64,000 nt of DNA, from the NCBI GenBank assembly GCA_963723745.1, contig CAVRRZ010000001.1, positions 868,001-932,000 of the forward strand, read 5' to 3'. The position numbers and the translations under genes were made by a program. This DNA comes from CAVRRZ01 sp963723745 (lineage in GTDB: Bacteria > Actinomycetota > Actinomycetes > Mycobacteriales > Geodermatophilaceae). Below the pieces are notes generated by a model. It saw only the letters and a program-made list of their open reading frames with translations, made no database searches and was not told the DNA's origin. Of this stretch, positions 18,021-26,874 are shown one piece after another (position 1 is the first letter of the stretch; every line of letters begins with the position of its first letter).

Positions 18021-19448
18021 CACAGCTCGACCCGATCGTCGGCGAAGGTCTCGACGAGGTCGGCGTCATGGGTGACGACGGCGACTGCGCAGCCGGCGGC
18101 CCGCTGCTCGGCCAGCAGGGTCACCAGCTCCCGCCAGGTGGCGGCGTCCTGGCCGAACGTCGGCTCGTCGAGTACGAGCACGCGGGGCGAGGTGGCCAGG
18201 GCGGTAGCGACCGACAGCCGACGCTGCTGGCCGCCGGAGAGCGTGTACGGGTTGGCGTCGGCGAACGCGGTCAGGCCCAGCCGCTCGAGGAGCGCGTCGG
18301 CGGTGACCCGGGCCGCGAACGCGTGCTCGCCCGAGCGCAGCGGCCCGAGCGCCAGCTCGTCGCGCAGCCGGCCGGTGAGGAACTGCTGCTCCGGGTTCTG
18401 GAAGACGGTGCCGATCCGGGTCACCAGCTCACCGGCCCGCCAGCGGTGCGGGGCCGGCTGACCCCGTCGCACGCCGTCGGCCAGCACGGGATCGGCGACG
18501 ACCCGCCCGGTGGTGGGCGCGCGCAGCCCGGCCAACAGCAGCGCCAAAGTCGACTTCCCGGTGCCGTTCGAACCGGTGACAGCGAGCGCCCGGCCGCTGC
18601 GGAGGACGGCGTCGGTCGCCGCGAGGGCCGGTACCGGCGCACCGCGGTAGGTGAACCCGGCTGCGTCGGCGGAGAGGAGGACCGGTCCCTCCGCTGCGTC
18701 GGGCAGGCGCAGGCCCGTGGCCCGCGGGGTGGGCTGCCAGTCGGGCCCGTGCGCGACGATCCCGCCGTCGACCACCTCCACCACCCGGTCGACCAGCGGC
18801 AGCCAGGGCCCGGCGTCGTGGTCGACGACGAGCACGGTGCAGCCCCGGTCGGCGGTCGCGCGGGCGACGGCCGCTCGCACCAGCGCCGCGCCGTCCGGGT
18901 CGAGCTGGGCGGTCGGCTCGTCGAGCAGGAGCAGGCCGGGCCTCCGGGCCAGCGCGCCGGCCAGAACCAGCCGCTGCTTCTCCCCGCCGGAGAGCGCCTG
19001 GGTGGGCCGGTCGCGGCCGTACGGGAAGCCGACGGCGGCCAGGGCGGCGTCCACCCGGTGCCAGATCTCGCCGGGGGCGACGCCGGCGTTCTCCAGACCG
19101 AACGCGACGTCGTCCCCGGCGCGGGTCATCACCAGCTGGGCGTCCGGATCCTGGGCCAGCATCCCGAGCCGATCGCGGGCGGCGTGCGGCATCCGGCCGT
19201 CGACGAGGAGATCGCCGGTGGTCTCGATGCCCTCGTCGGAGAGGATTCCCGCGATCGCGGCTAGCAGCGTGGACTTGCCCGCGCCGGATGCGCCGGTCAC
19301 CAGCACGCGCTCGCCCGGCTCGACCGCCAGGTCGACCGACGCGGAGGGCCCAGGCGCGCCGCGCGGCGTGCCGGATCCCGAGCCCCCGCGCGACGACCCC
19401 GACCGGTCGACCGGCCGCCCGCGTGCGGCTCACTCCGGCCGGCAGCAC
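18020..19448 (-). pseudogene. ykoD: YkoD-type fused double ATPase of ECF transporter, frameshifted near the N-terminus
   Basis: Two ABC ATPase halves in one chain: Walker A GASGAGKST, signature ALSGGEKQRL, Walker B LLLLDEPTAQL; then GSNGTGKST, LSGGQQRRL, VLVLDEPTF, with the H-loop regions VVDHD and VVTHD. The continuous frame only begins inside the first Walker A (GTG at 19306). The preceding strands of the fold (VGVVARGLGIRHAARRAWALR) are in a different frame from the GTG at 19448. The switch to VDLAVEPGERVLVTG occurs near 19337-19340, so one surplus base is present. Corrected length is about 475 residues, as in YkoD. The ATPase powers thiamine-precursor import with YkoC and YkoE. Two breaks in one operon suggest decay or a local sequence problem. 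Confidence 0.8.
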
Positions 19449-19474
19449 GGGACCTCCGATCGGTTCCCGCCGGC

Positions 19475-20083
19475 TCAGGCGCGGCCCCGGCCCGCGGCGA
19501 AGGAGCTGAGCACCCCGGTGCGGGCCAGCGCCCGGACCAGCGCCGGTCCGCCCAGCCCACAGATGACGACGGTGCTGGCCACGATGAGGCCCACGTAGGT
19601 CAGCTTCCAGGTGCCAGCCCACAGGGGGTACCAGTAGAAGAGGTCGAGGGCCGCGGCCATCCCGCCGGCGAGGGCCGCTGACAGCAGCGCCTGCGGCAGG
19701 CCGAAGCGGCGGTAGCGGAAGACGGCGTAGCCGGCCTCGCCGGCCGCGCCCTGCAGCAGGCCGTACAGCAGCACCTGCGCGCCCCAGGATGAGCCGAGCA
19801 GCGCCGAGACGACCGCCGCGATGAACTCGGCGAAGAGGCCGGCGCCCGCCTTGCGGACGATCAGCGGGGCCACGACGGCGGGCAGCAGCCACACCCCGTA
19901 CATGAAGGCCTGCGCGGGCGGGAACGCCGTGAACGCGGCCCCGGTGGTGTTCCACAGCAGGCCCCAGGCCCAGAAGACGACGCCGAAGGCGACGCCGAGG
20001 ACGGCGGTGACGACGATGTCGACGGTGCGCCACCGGACGGGAACGCGGTCGGGGGACGACGAACGGACGGCCTGCTCGGCCAT
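19475..20083 (-). CDS. ykoE: YkoE-type ECF S component (HMP/thiamine precursor binding)
   Basis: 202 residues from the ATG at 20083, with GGAGG five bases upstream and directly following a TPP riboswitch. After a short cytosolic head, five to six membrane segments are visible (VDIVVTAVLGVAFGVVFWAW, AFMYGVWLLPAVVAPLIV, FIAAVVSALLGSSWGAQVLLYG, LLSAALAGGMAAALDLFYWYP, LIVASTVVICGLGGPALVRAL). The layout and the riboswitch match YkoE, the substrate-capturing subunit for hydroxymethylpyrimidine or thiamine. It is intact, unlike the two downstream genes ykoD and ykoC, which lack only a base-count match to be functional. Confidence 0.88.
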   Translation of the reverse strand: MAEQAVRSSSPDRVPVRWRTVDIVVTAVLGVAFGVVFWAWGLLWNTTGAAFTAFPPAQAFMYGVWLLPAVVAPLIVRKAGAGLFAEFIAAVVSALLGSSWGAQVLLYGLLQGAAGEAGYAVFRYRRFGLPQALLSAALAGGMAAALDLFYWYPLWAGTWKLTYVGLIVASTVVICGLGGPALVRALARTGVLSSFAAGRGRA

Positions 20084-20091
20084 GGATTCCT

Positions 20092-20176
20092 CCAGACTCC
20101 CTGCGCCGGCATGACCCGGATCAGGTTCGAGGGTCTGCGGTTTCCCGCACTCTCAGCGCCGAAGCGCTCCCCTGCT
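20092..20176 (-). ncRNA. TPP (THI-box) riboswitch
   Basis: Read on the minus strand, the leader contains all conserved TPP-aptamer segments in order: GGGGAGC, CTGAGAG, the GACCC stretch, GAACCTGATCCGGGTCATGC, then CGCAGGGA. The last aptamer helix ends at the GGAGG ribosome site of ykoE. That suggests control by hiding the ribosome site when thiamine pyrophosphate is bound. It is the leader of the ykoE-ykoD-ykoC operon. Confidence 0.95.
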
Positions 20177-20257
20177 GCGTGTAAGAGCTGTCGTCGAGTT
20201 GCGCCGCTCAGACTAGCCCTGCGCGACGCACCCTGGCGGTGGGGGCAGGATCACCGC

Positions 20258-20815
20258 ATGGATCCGGTGGAGCTGGCGGCCGGCCCCTGGCGACTGCGGC
20301 CGTGGGGAGTCGAGGACGCCGCTGACGTGCTGGCCGCGCTGAACGACGAGCAGATCCGGCTCTGGAACGGCTCCCGGACGACGACCCTCGAGGACGCCGC
20401 GGTCTGGTTGAGCCGGCGGATGAACTGGAGCGCCGGGGATCACGCGTCGTGGGCGGTCGTCGACGCGGGGGACGGCTCGCTGGTGGGCTCGGTCTCCCTG
20501 CACTCGATCGACACCGAGCAGGGCGACGCCGAGATCGGCTACTGGACCGTGCCGGCCGCGCGGGGACGATCGGCGGCCTCGACCGTCGTCGACCGGGTCT
20601 GCCGCTGGGCGTTCCACACGCTCCCGATCGACCGCATCGAGCTGTGCCACGCGGTCGAGAACGAGGCGTCGGGCAGGGTGGCGGAGAAGGCCGGGTTCAC
20701 CCTCGAGGGCAGGCTGCGCCGCTCGTACCGCTACGGCGACGGCGTCAAGCGCGACGAACTGCTGTGGGCGCGTCTGGCCGACGACCCCCGCACCCCACCG
20801 AAGGAGACCTCATGA
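20258..20815 (+). CDS. GNAT-family N-acetyltransferase (RimJ/RimL-like)
   Basis: 185 residues from the ATG at 20258, preceded by GGGGGCAGG. The fold markers are ALNDEQIRLWNG near the start, VGSVSLHSID and AEIGYWTVPAARGRSAA, the acetyl-CoA pyrophosphate loop, followed by RIELCHAVENEASGRVAEKAGFTLEGRLRRS, typical of RimJ/RimL-type enzymes. The reaction is acetyl transfer to an amine; the acceptor is unknown. Its stop overlaps the start of the ACC deaminase gene (ATGA), so the two are translationally coupled. Confidence 0.88.
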   Translation: MDPVELAAGPWRLRPWGVEDAADVLAALNDEQIRLWNGSRTTTLEDAAVWLSRRMNWSAGDHASWAVVDAGDGSLVGSVSLHSIDTEQGDAEIGYWTVPAARGRSAASTVVDRVCRWAFHTLPIDRIELCHAVENEASGRVAEKAGFTLEGRLRRSYRYGDGVKRDELLWARLADDPRTPPKETS

Positions 20816-21864
20816 CCACCGCACCCGGCCCGGCCGGCGCCTCGTCCTCCCTCGCCGACTTCCCCCGGTACCCGCTGCTGTTCGGGCCGTCGCCGGTGCA
20901 CCGGCTCGACCGGCTGACCGAGCACCTCGGCGGCGCCACCGTGTGGGCCAAGCGAGAGGACGTCAACTCCGGCATCGCGTTCGGAGGCAACAAGACCCGC
21001 AAGCTGGAGTACCTCGTCGCCGACGCCCTGGCCCAGGGCTGCGACACCCTGGTCTCCATCGGCGGCGTGCAGAGCAACCACACGCGGCAGGTGGCGGCCG
21101 TCGCCGCGCGCGTCGGCCTGCGCTGCGTGCTCGTGCAGGAGAGCTGGGTGGACTGGCCCGACGCGGTGTACGACAAGGTCGGCAACATCCTGATCAGCCG
21201 GCTGGCGGGCGCCGACGTCCGGCTGGTGAAGGCCGGCTTCGGGATCGGGTTCAAGGAGAGCTGGGAGACCGCCCTGCGCGACATCGAGGAGCGCGGCGGC
21301 AAGCCCTACGCCATCCCGGCCGGGGCGTCGGACCACCCGCTCGGCGGGCACGGCTTCGCCAACTGGGCACACGAGGTCGCCGCCCAGGAGGCGGAGCTGG
21401 GCGTCTTCTTCGACACCGTCGTCGTCTGCTCGGTCACCGGCTCCACCCAGGCCGGGATGGTCGCGGGCTTCGCGCAGCTCGAGGAGCAGGGCGCCCGGCC
21501 GCGGCGCGTGCTGGGCATCGACGCCTCGGCCAAGCCCGCCGAGACCCGTGCGCAGGTGCTGCGGATCGCGCAGCGGACGGCCGCCGCGATCGGCGTCCGG
21601 CGCGAGCTCGGCCCCGACGACGTCGAACTCGACGAGCGGTACCACGCCGGCGTCTACGGCATCCCCGATGCCGCGACCCTGCGCGCGATGGAACTGGCCG
21701 CCCGGACGGAGGGGATGATCACCGACCCCGTGTACGAGGGGAAGTCGATGGCCGCGACCGTCGACCTCGTCGGCCGGCGGGAGATCGACCCGTCGTCCAC
21801 CGTGCTCTACGCGCACCTCGGTGGACAGCCGGCGCTCAACGGCTACAGCGCCCTGTTCTCCTGA
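20812..21864 (+). CDS. acdS: 1-aminocyclopropane-1-carboxylate (ACC) deaminase
   Basis: 350 residues, ATG at 20812 overlapping the stop of the acetyltransferase gene. It is a PLP enzyme of the tryptophan-synthase-beta fold: GGNKTRKLEYL with Lys61 as PLP lysine, SIGGVQSNHTRQVAAVAA, and AGASDHPLGGHGFANW. DPVYEGKSM and VLYAHLGGQPALN carry the Glu and Leu that separate true ACC deaminases from D-cysteine desulfhydrases, which have other residues there. It cleaves ACC to 2-oxobutanoate and ammonia, a plant-associated trait that lowers ethylene. No Lrp-type acdR regulator is adjacent, so control is unclear. Confidence 0.92.
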   Translation: MTTAPGPAGASSSLADFPRYPLLFGPSPVHRLDRLTEHLGGATVWAKREDVNSGIAFGGNKTRKLEYLVADALAQGCDTLVSIGGVQSNHTRQVAAVAARVGLRCVLVQESWVDWPDAVYDKVGNILISRLAGADVRLVKAGFGIGFKESWETALRDIEERGGKPYAIPAGASDHPLGGHGFANWAHEVAAQEAELGVFFDTVVVCSVTGSTQAGMVAGFAQLEEQGARPRRVLGIDASAKPAETRAQVLRIAQRTAAAIGVRRELGPDDVELDERYHAGVYGIPDAATLRAMELAARTEGMITDPVYEGKSMAATVDLVGRREIDPSSTVLYAHLGGQPALNGYSALFS

Positions 21865-21896
21865 CGGCGCTTGCGGGGCGGTCCTACGCTCGGGGC

Positions 21897-22550
21897 ATGC
21901 TCTTCTCCCGGGCCAAGACGCAGCTCGTGACCGCCGGCGACGCCCTTCCCGGCCGCGACCAGCCGCTGCCGCACGTTCCCGAGGTGCACGCGGTCAACGG
22001 CAACCGCATCCAGCCGCCCTTCCCGGACGGCCTGCAGACGGCGGTCTTCGGTGCCGGCTGCTTCTGGGGCGTCGAGAAGGTGTTCTGGGAGACGCCGGGC
22101 GTCTACTCGACCGCCGCGGGCTACGCCGGCGGCCACACCCCCAACCCGACGTACGAGGAGGTGTGCTCGGCCCGCACCGGGCACACCGAGGTCGTGCTGG
22201 TCGTGTTCGACCCCGCGGTGATCTCCTACGAGCAGCTGCTCAAGGTGTTCTGGGAGGACCACGACCCCACGCAGGGCATGCGACAGGGCAACGACGTCGG
22301 CACCCAGTACCGCTCGGCCATCTACGCGCAGGGCCCCGAGCAGGAGGCCGCGGCGAAGGCCAGCCGGGACGCCTTCCAGGAGCGGCTGACCGCCGCCGGC
22401 TACGGCGAGATCACCACCGAGATCGCGCCGCTGGGCGAGTTCTACTACGCGGAGGACTACCACCAGCAGTACCTCTACAAGGTGCCGAACGGGTACTGCC
22501 CGATCCACTCGACCGGTGTGAGCTGCCCCGTCGGCCTCCCCGGCGTCTGA
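21897..22550 (+). CDS. msrA: Peptide methionine (S)-S-oxide reductase
   Basis: 217 residues from the ATG at 21897. The catalytic motif GAGCFWGVEKVFW places the nucleophilic Cys at 55. GYAGGHTPNPTYEEVCSARTGHTEVVLVVFDP, WEDHDPTQGMRQGNDVGTQYRSAIY, YYAEDYHQQYL and a C-terminal GVSCP with a resolving Cys complete the family pattern. It repairs S-methionine sulfoxide in oxidised proteins in the cytosol. The N-terminal extension of about 45 residues is usual in actinobacterial MsrA. A long hairpin 16 bases after the stop may end transcription. Confidence 0.95.
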   Translation: MLFSRAKTQLVTAGDALPGRDQPLPHVPEVHAVNGNRIQPPFPDGLQTAVFGAGCFWGVEKVFWETPGVYSTAAGYAGGHTPNPTYEEVCSARTGHTEVVLVVFDPAVISYEQLLKVFWEDHDPTQGMRQGNDVGTQYRSAIYAQGPEQEAAAKASRDAFQERLTAAGYGEITTEIAPLGEFYYAEDYHQQYLYKVPNGYCPIHSTGVSCPVGLPGV

Positions 22551-22565
22551 CCCCGCCCCCTTCCG

Positions 22566-22626
22566 AGGCAATGGAAGCTTTACCCGTGTTCCGGCGCCCA
22601 GGACGTAGGTAAAGCTTCCATTGCCT
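22566..22626. repeat. 19-bp perfect inverted repeat with 23-base loop between msrA and the next gene
   Basis: Arms 22566-22584 and 22608-22626 are perfectly complementary (AGGCAATGGAAGCTTTACC and its complement). The stem is strikingly AT-rich for this genome. It sits between the msrA stop and the ribosome site of the methyltransferase gene, so it could be a terminator or a palindromic repeat element. Two other long perfect hairpins lie in gene gaps (38705 and 52309). Confidence 0.8.
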
Positions 22627-22635
22627 GGAGCGCCC

Positions 22636-23766
22636 GTGCCCGTTCGAGCCGCCGCTGAGCTCTGGGCTGCCCTGCGGCGGGAGCCGGACGTCGAGGCGCC
22701 CGACCTCGTCGCCGTCGACGCCACCGACCGGCTGCTGCTCGACACCGCGGCCGACCTGATCGCCGCCGCCCCGGACGCGGTCGTCGTGGTGGACGACGCC
22801 TACGGCGCCCTCACGCTCGGCGCGGTGGCCCTGCACGGGGCCAGCGGCGTCCGGGTCCACCAGGACTCGCTCGTCGGTGAGCGGGCCCTGGAGCGCAACG
22901 CCGTCCGGACGTCGCTGCCCGGCACGTTCCGCTCCCTTCCCCTGGGCCCGGAGCTCGCCGCCGGGGCGCGCGTCGTCCTCGTTCAGGCGCCCAAGTCGCT
23001 CGACGCCCTGCGGGAGATCGCCGAGGTCGTCGCGGCGGGCGCGGACCCCGACGTCACCGTGCTCGTGGGCGGGCGGGTCAAGCACATGACCCACGCGATG
23101 AACGACGTCCTGCGCGAAGCGTTCGACGAGGTCTCGGCCGGCCTGGCGCGGCAGAAGTCGCGGGTCCTGACGGCCCGGGGTCCGCGGCCCGGCCCGGGCT
23201 CCTTCCCCCGGCGAGCCGAGCACCCGGACGACGGGCTCACCGTCTGCGCCCACGGCGCCGCCTTCGCCGGCACGAAGGTCGACATCGGTACCCGCGCGCT
23301 GCTGGCCGTGCTCGACCGGATGGCGCCCGACGCCACGACCGCCGTGGACCTCGGCTGCGGCACCGGTGTGCTCGCCGTCGCGCTCGCCCGCAGCCGGTCC
23401 GGGCTGGCGGTCGCCGCCTCCGACACGTCCGCCGCCGCGGTCGCCTCGGCCCGCGCCACGGCGGAGGTCAACGGTCTGGCCGACCGCATCGCCGTCTCCC
23501 GGGACGACGCGGGGGACTCCCTGCCCGCGGCGTCGGCCGACCTCGTCGTCTGCAACCCGCCGTTCCACACCGGTGCCGCCGTCGTGACACCGGTGGCCGA
23601 CCGCCTCTTCGCCGGGGCGGCCCGCCTGCTGCGACCCGGCGGGGAGCTCTGGACGGTCTACAACACGGTCCTGCGGCACAAGCCGGCGCTGTCGCACATC
23701 GTCGGCCCCACCCGCGTGGCGCACCGGACGCCGAAGTTCACCGTCACGGTCTCCACGCGCCGCTGA
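22636..23766 (+). CDS. Class I SAM-dependent methyltransferase (RsmC/RlmG-like)
   Basis: 376 residues from the GTG at 22636 with GGAG six bases upstream; a TTG at 22621 inside the hairpin is the alternative. It is built like RlmG/RsmC. An N-terminal degenerate methyltransferase-like half (VVVVDDAYGALTLGAVALHG) is followed by the catalytic half with AVDLGCGTGVLAVALAR (SAM loop) and the motif NPPFH, diagnostic of guanine-N2 rRNA methyltransferases. The end GGELWTVYNTVLRHKPALSHIVG also fits. The likely role is m2G methylation of rRNA; the exact site cannot be told from sequence alone. Confidence 0.82.
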   Translation: MPVRAAAELWAALRREPDVEAPDLVAVDATDRLLLDTAADLIAAAPDAVVVVDDAYGALTLGAVALHGASGVRVHQDSLVGERALERNAVRTSLPGTFRSLPLGPELAAGARVVLVQAPKSLDALREIAEVVAAGADPDVTVLVGGRVKHMTHAMNDVLREAFDEVSAGLARQKSRVLTARGPRPGPGSFPRRAEHPDDGLTVCAHGAAFAGTKVDIGTRALLAVLDRMAPDATTAVDLGCGTGVLAVALARSRSGLAVAASDTSAAAVASARATAEVNGLADRIAVSRDDAGDSLPAASADLVVCNPPFHTGAAVVTPVADRLFAGAARLLRPGGELWTVYNTVLRHKPALSHIVGPTRVAHRTPKFTVTVSTRR

Positions 23767-23822
23767 TCCCGGACACGCGAGACACTGGTGGGCGGGGCGC
23801 GTGCGGGCCACGCTGACCGTCC

Positions 23823-25004
23823 ATGTCGACGACGTCACAACCCTCGCTGCCGGCCCCGCGGACCCCATCGGCCGCACCGGAGGCCACCGGAGACGCGGCT
23901 CCAGACCTGGCCGGACGGGTGATGGCCGCGGCCGTCGGTGCCCTGGAGTCCGCGGCGACGGCGCTGGGTGATCGGCTCGGCTGGTATCGCGTGCTGGACG
24001 GGGCACCGGCCACCGCACCCGAGCTCGCCTCCCGCACCGGCACCGATGCCCGGTATGCCCGCGAGTGGCTGGAGCAGCAGGCCGTCGCCGGCTATCTGAC
24101 CGTCGACGACGTGACCGCCGAGCCCGACGTCCGCCGCTACACCCTGCCGGCGGCACACGCAGCCGTGCTCGCCCGGCCGACGGACCCGATGTTCACCGCC
24201 CCCGTCGCGCGCGCGGTCACGGCGTTCACCCACAACGTTCCCCAGCTGATCGACGCCTACCGCGACGGGAGCGGGCTGAGCTGGGCGCAGATGGGGTCCG
24301 AGGCACGGGAGGCGCAGGGCGAGGCCAACCGGCCGTTCTTCCTCGGCCCGCTGGTGAGCGAGGTGCTGCCCTCGCTCCCGGAGATCGACTCGACGTTGCG
24401 GGCCGGGGGCCGCGTCGCCGACGTGGGGTGCGGCTTCGGCTGGTCGTCGATCGGCATCGCGCAGGGATATCCAGTCGTACGGGTCGAGGGATTCGACCTC
24501 GATGCGCCCTCGGTGGCCGGCGCCGTGCGCAACGCAGCGGAGGCGGGGGTGTCCGACCGGGTCACGTTCACCGCCGCCGACGTCGCCACGCTCGACGTCG
24601 CCGAACGCTACGACCTCGTCTGTGCGTTCGAGTGCGTGCACGACCTGGCCGATCCTGTCCGGGTGCTCACGGAGATGCGGCGGATGGTGCGGTCTGGCGG
24701 CACGGTGCTGGTGGCCGACGAGAAGGTGGCCGAACGGTTCACCGCTCCCGGGGATCTCGTCGAGCGGCTGATGTACGGCTACAGCCTCACCTGCTGCCTG
24801 CCCGACGGGCGGTCCGCCCAGCCCTCCGCCGCGACCGGCACGGTGCTGCGTCCGGCAACGTTGGAGCGCTACGCGGTCGAGGCGGGCTTCGGCGGTGTCG
24901 ACGTGCTGCCGGTCGAGCACGACCTCTTCCGCTTCTACCGGTTGCGACTCGACGAGGGTCCCGCACCGGACGACCTCGCCGAGCGGCGCAACCTCGGGGG
25001 GTGA
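23823..25004 (+). CDS. Class I SAM-dependent methyltransferase with N-terminal winged helix
   Basis: 393 residues from the ATG at 23823. Residues about 30-130 form a winged-helix dimerisation region (GWYRVLDGAPATAPELASRTG, YAREWLEQQAVAGYLTVDD), as in small-molecule O-methyltransferases. The catalytic part has RVADVGCGFGWSSIGIAQGYP, FDLDAPSVAGAVRNAAEAG, CAFECVHDLADP and GGTVLVADEKV. The C-terminal YSLTCCLPDGRSAQPSAATGTVLRP motif is shared with a broad actinobacterial family of unknown substrate. No biosynthetic cluster surrounds it. Confidence 0.83.
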   Translation: MSTTSQPSLPAPRTPSAAPEATGDAAPDLAGRVMAAAVGALESAATALGDRLGWYRVLDGAPATAPELASRTGTDARYAREWLEQQAVAGYLTVDDVTAEPDVRRYTLPAAHAAVLARPTDPMFTAPVARAVTAFTHNVPQLIDAYRDGSGLSWAQMGSEAREAQGEANRPFFLGPLVSEVLPSLPEIDSTLRAGGRVADVGCGFGWSSIGIAQGYPVVRVEGFDLDAPSVAGAVRNAAEAGVSDRVTFTAADVATLDVAERYDLVCAFECVHDLADPVRVLTEMRRMVRSGGTVLVADEKVAERFTAPGDLVERLMYGYSLTCCLPDGRSAQPSAATGTVLRPATLERYAVEAGFGGVDVLPVEHDLFRFYRLRLDEGPAPDDLAERRNLGG

Positions 25005-25028
25005 CCCGGTGCTCCCGCCGGCCGGCGT

Positions 25029-25065
25029 TGTAGTCGGTCCAGTCGTTCGGCTGTAGTCGCTCCAG
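25029..25065 (+). promoter_or_regulatory. Direct repeat in the chemoreceptor promoter region
   Basis: TGTAGTCGGTCCAG (25029-25042) and TGTAGTCGCTCCAG (25052-25065) match at 13 of 14 positions, 23 bases apart, about two helical turns. GCCGAAGA at 25072 resembles the -10 of FliA-type flagellar promoters, though no matching -35 is clear. These could be tandem activator sites for the gene at 25130. Confidence 0.4.
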
Positions 25066-25129
25066 CCTGTTGCCGAAGATCACGGCAGTGGTGGAACTCC
25101 ATCCGCCCGCTTCCGTCCTGGAGCCCCTC

Positions 25130-26713
25130 ATGGCCGCGTCGCTCTGGTCCGACCGCCCGCTCGGCGTCAAGCTGTCCGCCCTCGTCGTCACCGGCGCGGT
25201 GTCGCTGGGGATCTTCGCGGCGATCGCCGTCTCGGCTCTGAACGGCACGGGGGAGCGCACCGACGTCCTGCTGACCACCACGCATGCCACCGGGGCGGCG
25301 CTGGAGGCGGACATGATGCACGACGCCGTCCGCGGCGACGTCCTCCAGGCGCTGGTCACGGGCAGCGGCCCGCAGTACGAGGCCGCGGTCGCCGACCTGG
25401 CCGACCACGCCACGACGTTGCGCGCGAAGCTCGAGGAGGTCCTCTCCGACCACCTGAACGAGGACGTGGACGCCGCGGTCGCGGAGGCCCAGGTCGCCGT
25501 CGAGGACTACCTCGCCTCGGCCGAGTACATGGTCGGACTGGCGGGCACCGACCGAGCGGCCGCCCGCGCCGCCTACCCGCGATTCCTGACGGCGTTCACC
25601 GCGCTCGAGGACTCGCTGCCGCTGGTCGGCGAGTCGGTGGCGGCGGCCGCGGCCGACGCGGCGGCGGCCAGCACCGAGCAGCGGCGGACCGCGATCACCA
25701 TGGCCCTGGTCGTCGCCGGTGCCGGTGTCGGTGTCCTCGCGCTGCTCGGCTGGGTCGTGACCCGATCCGTCGTGCGTCCGCTGCGCCGTGTGACCGACGT
25801 CGTCGACGCCCTCGCCGAGGGCGACCTCCGGGGGCGGACCGGCGTGACCAGCAGGGACGAGGTCGGCCGGATGGCCGCCGGGCTCGAGGCCTCGATGACC
25901 CGGATGCGGGAGGTCATCGCGGCGATCGGTGACAGCTCCACCACGCTGGCCTCGGCCACCGAGGAGCTGTCCGCCTCGGCGCAGGCCATGGCCCGGCTCG
26001 CCGATGAGTCGTCCACCCAGAGCGGCGTCGTCGCCGAGGCGGCCGGCCAGGTGTCCACGAACGTGCAGACGGTGGCGGCCGGCTCGGAGCAGATGGGCGC
26101 GAGCATCCGGGAGATCGCGCAGAACGCCAGCGAGGTCTCGCGGGTGGCCCAGCAGGCGGTGACGGTGGCCGACTCGACCACCGCGACCGTGGCCAAGCTC
26201 GGGGAGTCGTCGCTGGAGATCGCCGACGTGGTCAAGGTGATCACCGGGATCGCCGAGCAGACCAACCTGCTGGCCCTCAACGCCACCATCGAGGCCGCCC
26301 GCGCCGGCGAGGCCGGCAAGGGCTTCGCGGTCGTCGCCAACGAGGTCAAGGAACTCGCCCAGGAGACCGCCAAGGCCACCCAGGACATCACCGCGCGGGT
26401 CCAGGCCATCCAGGCCGACACCGAGGGCGCGGTCCGGGCGATCGGCGAGATCTCGCAGATCATCGCCCTCATCAACGACTCCCAGGGCACCATCGCCGCC
26501 GCCGTCGAGGAGCAGACGGCGACCACCACGGAGATGAACCGCAACGTCTCCGAGGCCGCGGTCTCGGCCGACCAGATCGCCGAGAACATCACCGCGGTCG
26601 CGGCCGCCACGGACTCCACCACGCGGGCCATGGGCGACGCCCGGACCGCCATCGACGAGGTCGCGACGCTCGCGTCCGGCCTGCAGAGCTCGGTCGCGAG
26701 ATTCCGGTACTGA
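25130..26713 (+). CDS. Methyl-accepting chemotaxis protein
   Basis: 527 residues from the ATG at 25130 with GGAG 8 bases upstream; the frame can extend to a TTG at 25070. A short cytosolic head, membrane helix 1 (LSALVVTGAVSLGIFAAIAVSAL, about 15-37), an extracytoplasmic helical-bundle sensor (about 38-185), membrane helix 2 (ITMALVVAGAGVGVLALLGWVV), HAMP (SVVRPLRRVTDVVDALAEGDL), then the signalling coiled coil. The hairpin tip contains EQTNLLALNATIEAARAGEAGKGFAVVANEV, the invariant contact for CheA and CheW. No che genes are nearby, so it is an orphan receptor; the ligand is unknown. Confidence 0.93.
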   Translation: MAASLWSDRPLGVKLSALVVTGAVSLGIFAAIAVSALNGTGERTDVLLTTTHATGAALEADMMHDAVRGDVLQALVTGSGPQYEAAVADLADHATTLRAKLEEVLSDHLNEDVDAAVAEAQVAVEDYLASAEYMVGLAGTDRAAARAAYPRFLTAFTALEDSLPLVGESVAAAAADAAAASTEQRRTAITMALVVAGAGVGVLALLGWVVTRSVVRPLRRVTDVVDALAEGDLRGRTGVTSRDEVGRMAAGLEASMTRMREVIAAIGDSSTTLASATEELSASAQAMARLADESSTQSGVVAEAAGQVSTNVQTVAAGSEQMGASIREIAQNASEVSRVAQQAVTVADSTTATVAKLGESSLEIADVVKVITGIAEQTNLLALNATIEAARAGEAGKGFAVVANEVKELAQETAKATQDITARVQAIQADTEGAVRAIGEISQIIALINDSQGTIAAAVEEQTATTTEMNRNVSEAAVSADQIAENITAVAAATDSTTRAMGDARTAIDEVATLASGLQSSVARFRY

Positions 26714-26874
26714 CGCGCTGCCGGAAGCGGTCCGAGATGCGGCGGCGGCGGGGGCTTCCGCCACCGCCGCCCCCCGGGGGGTCGGCAGACCGAGCCGACC
26801 CCCCGGGGCCGACCCGCGCACGAGCGGGAGCGCCCGACTGGTCCCGGACCCGGCCGGACGGGCACCCTGGGGTC

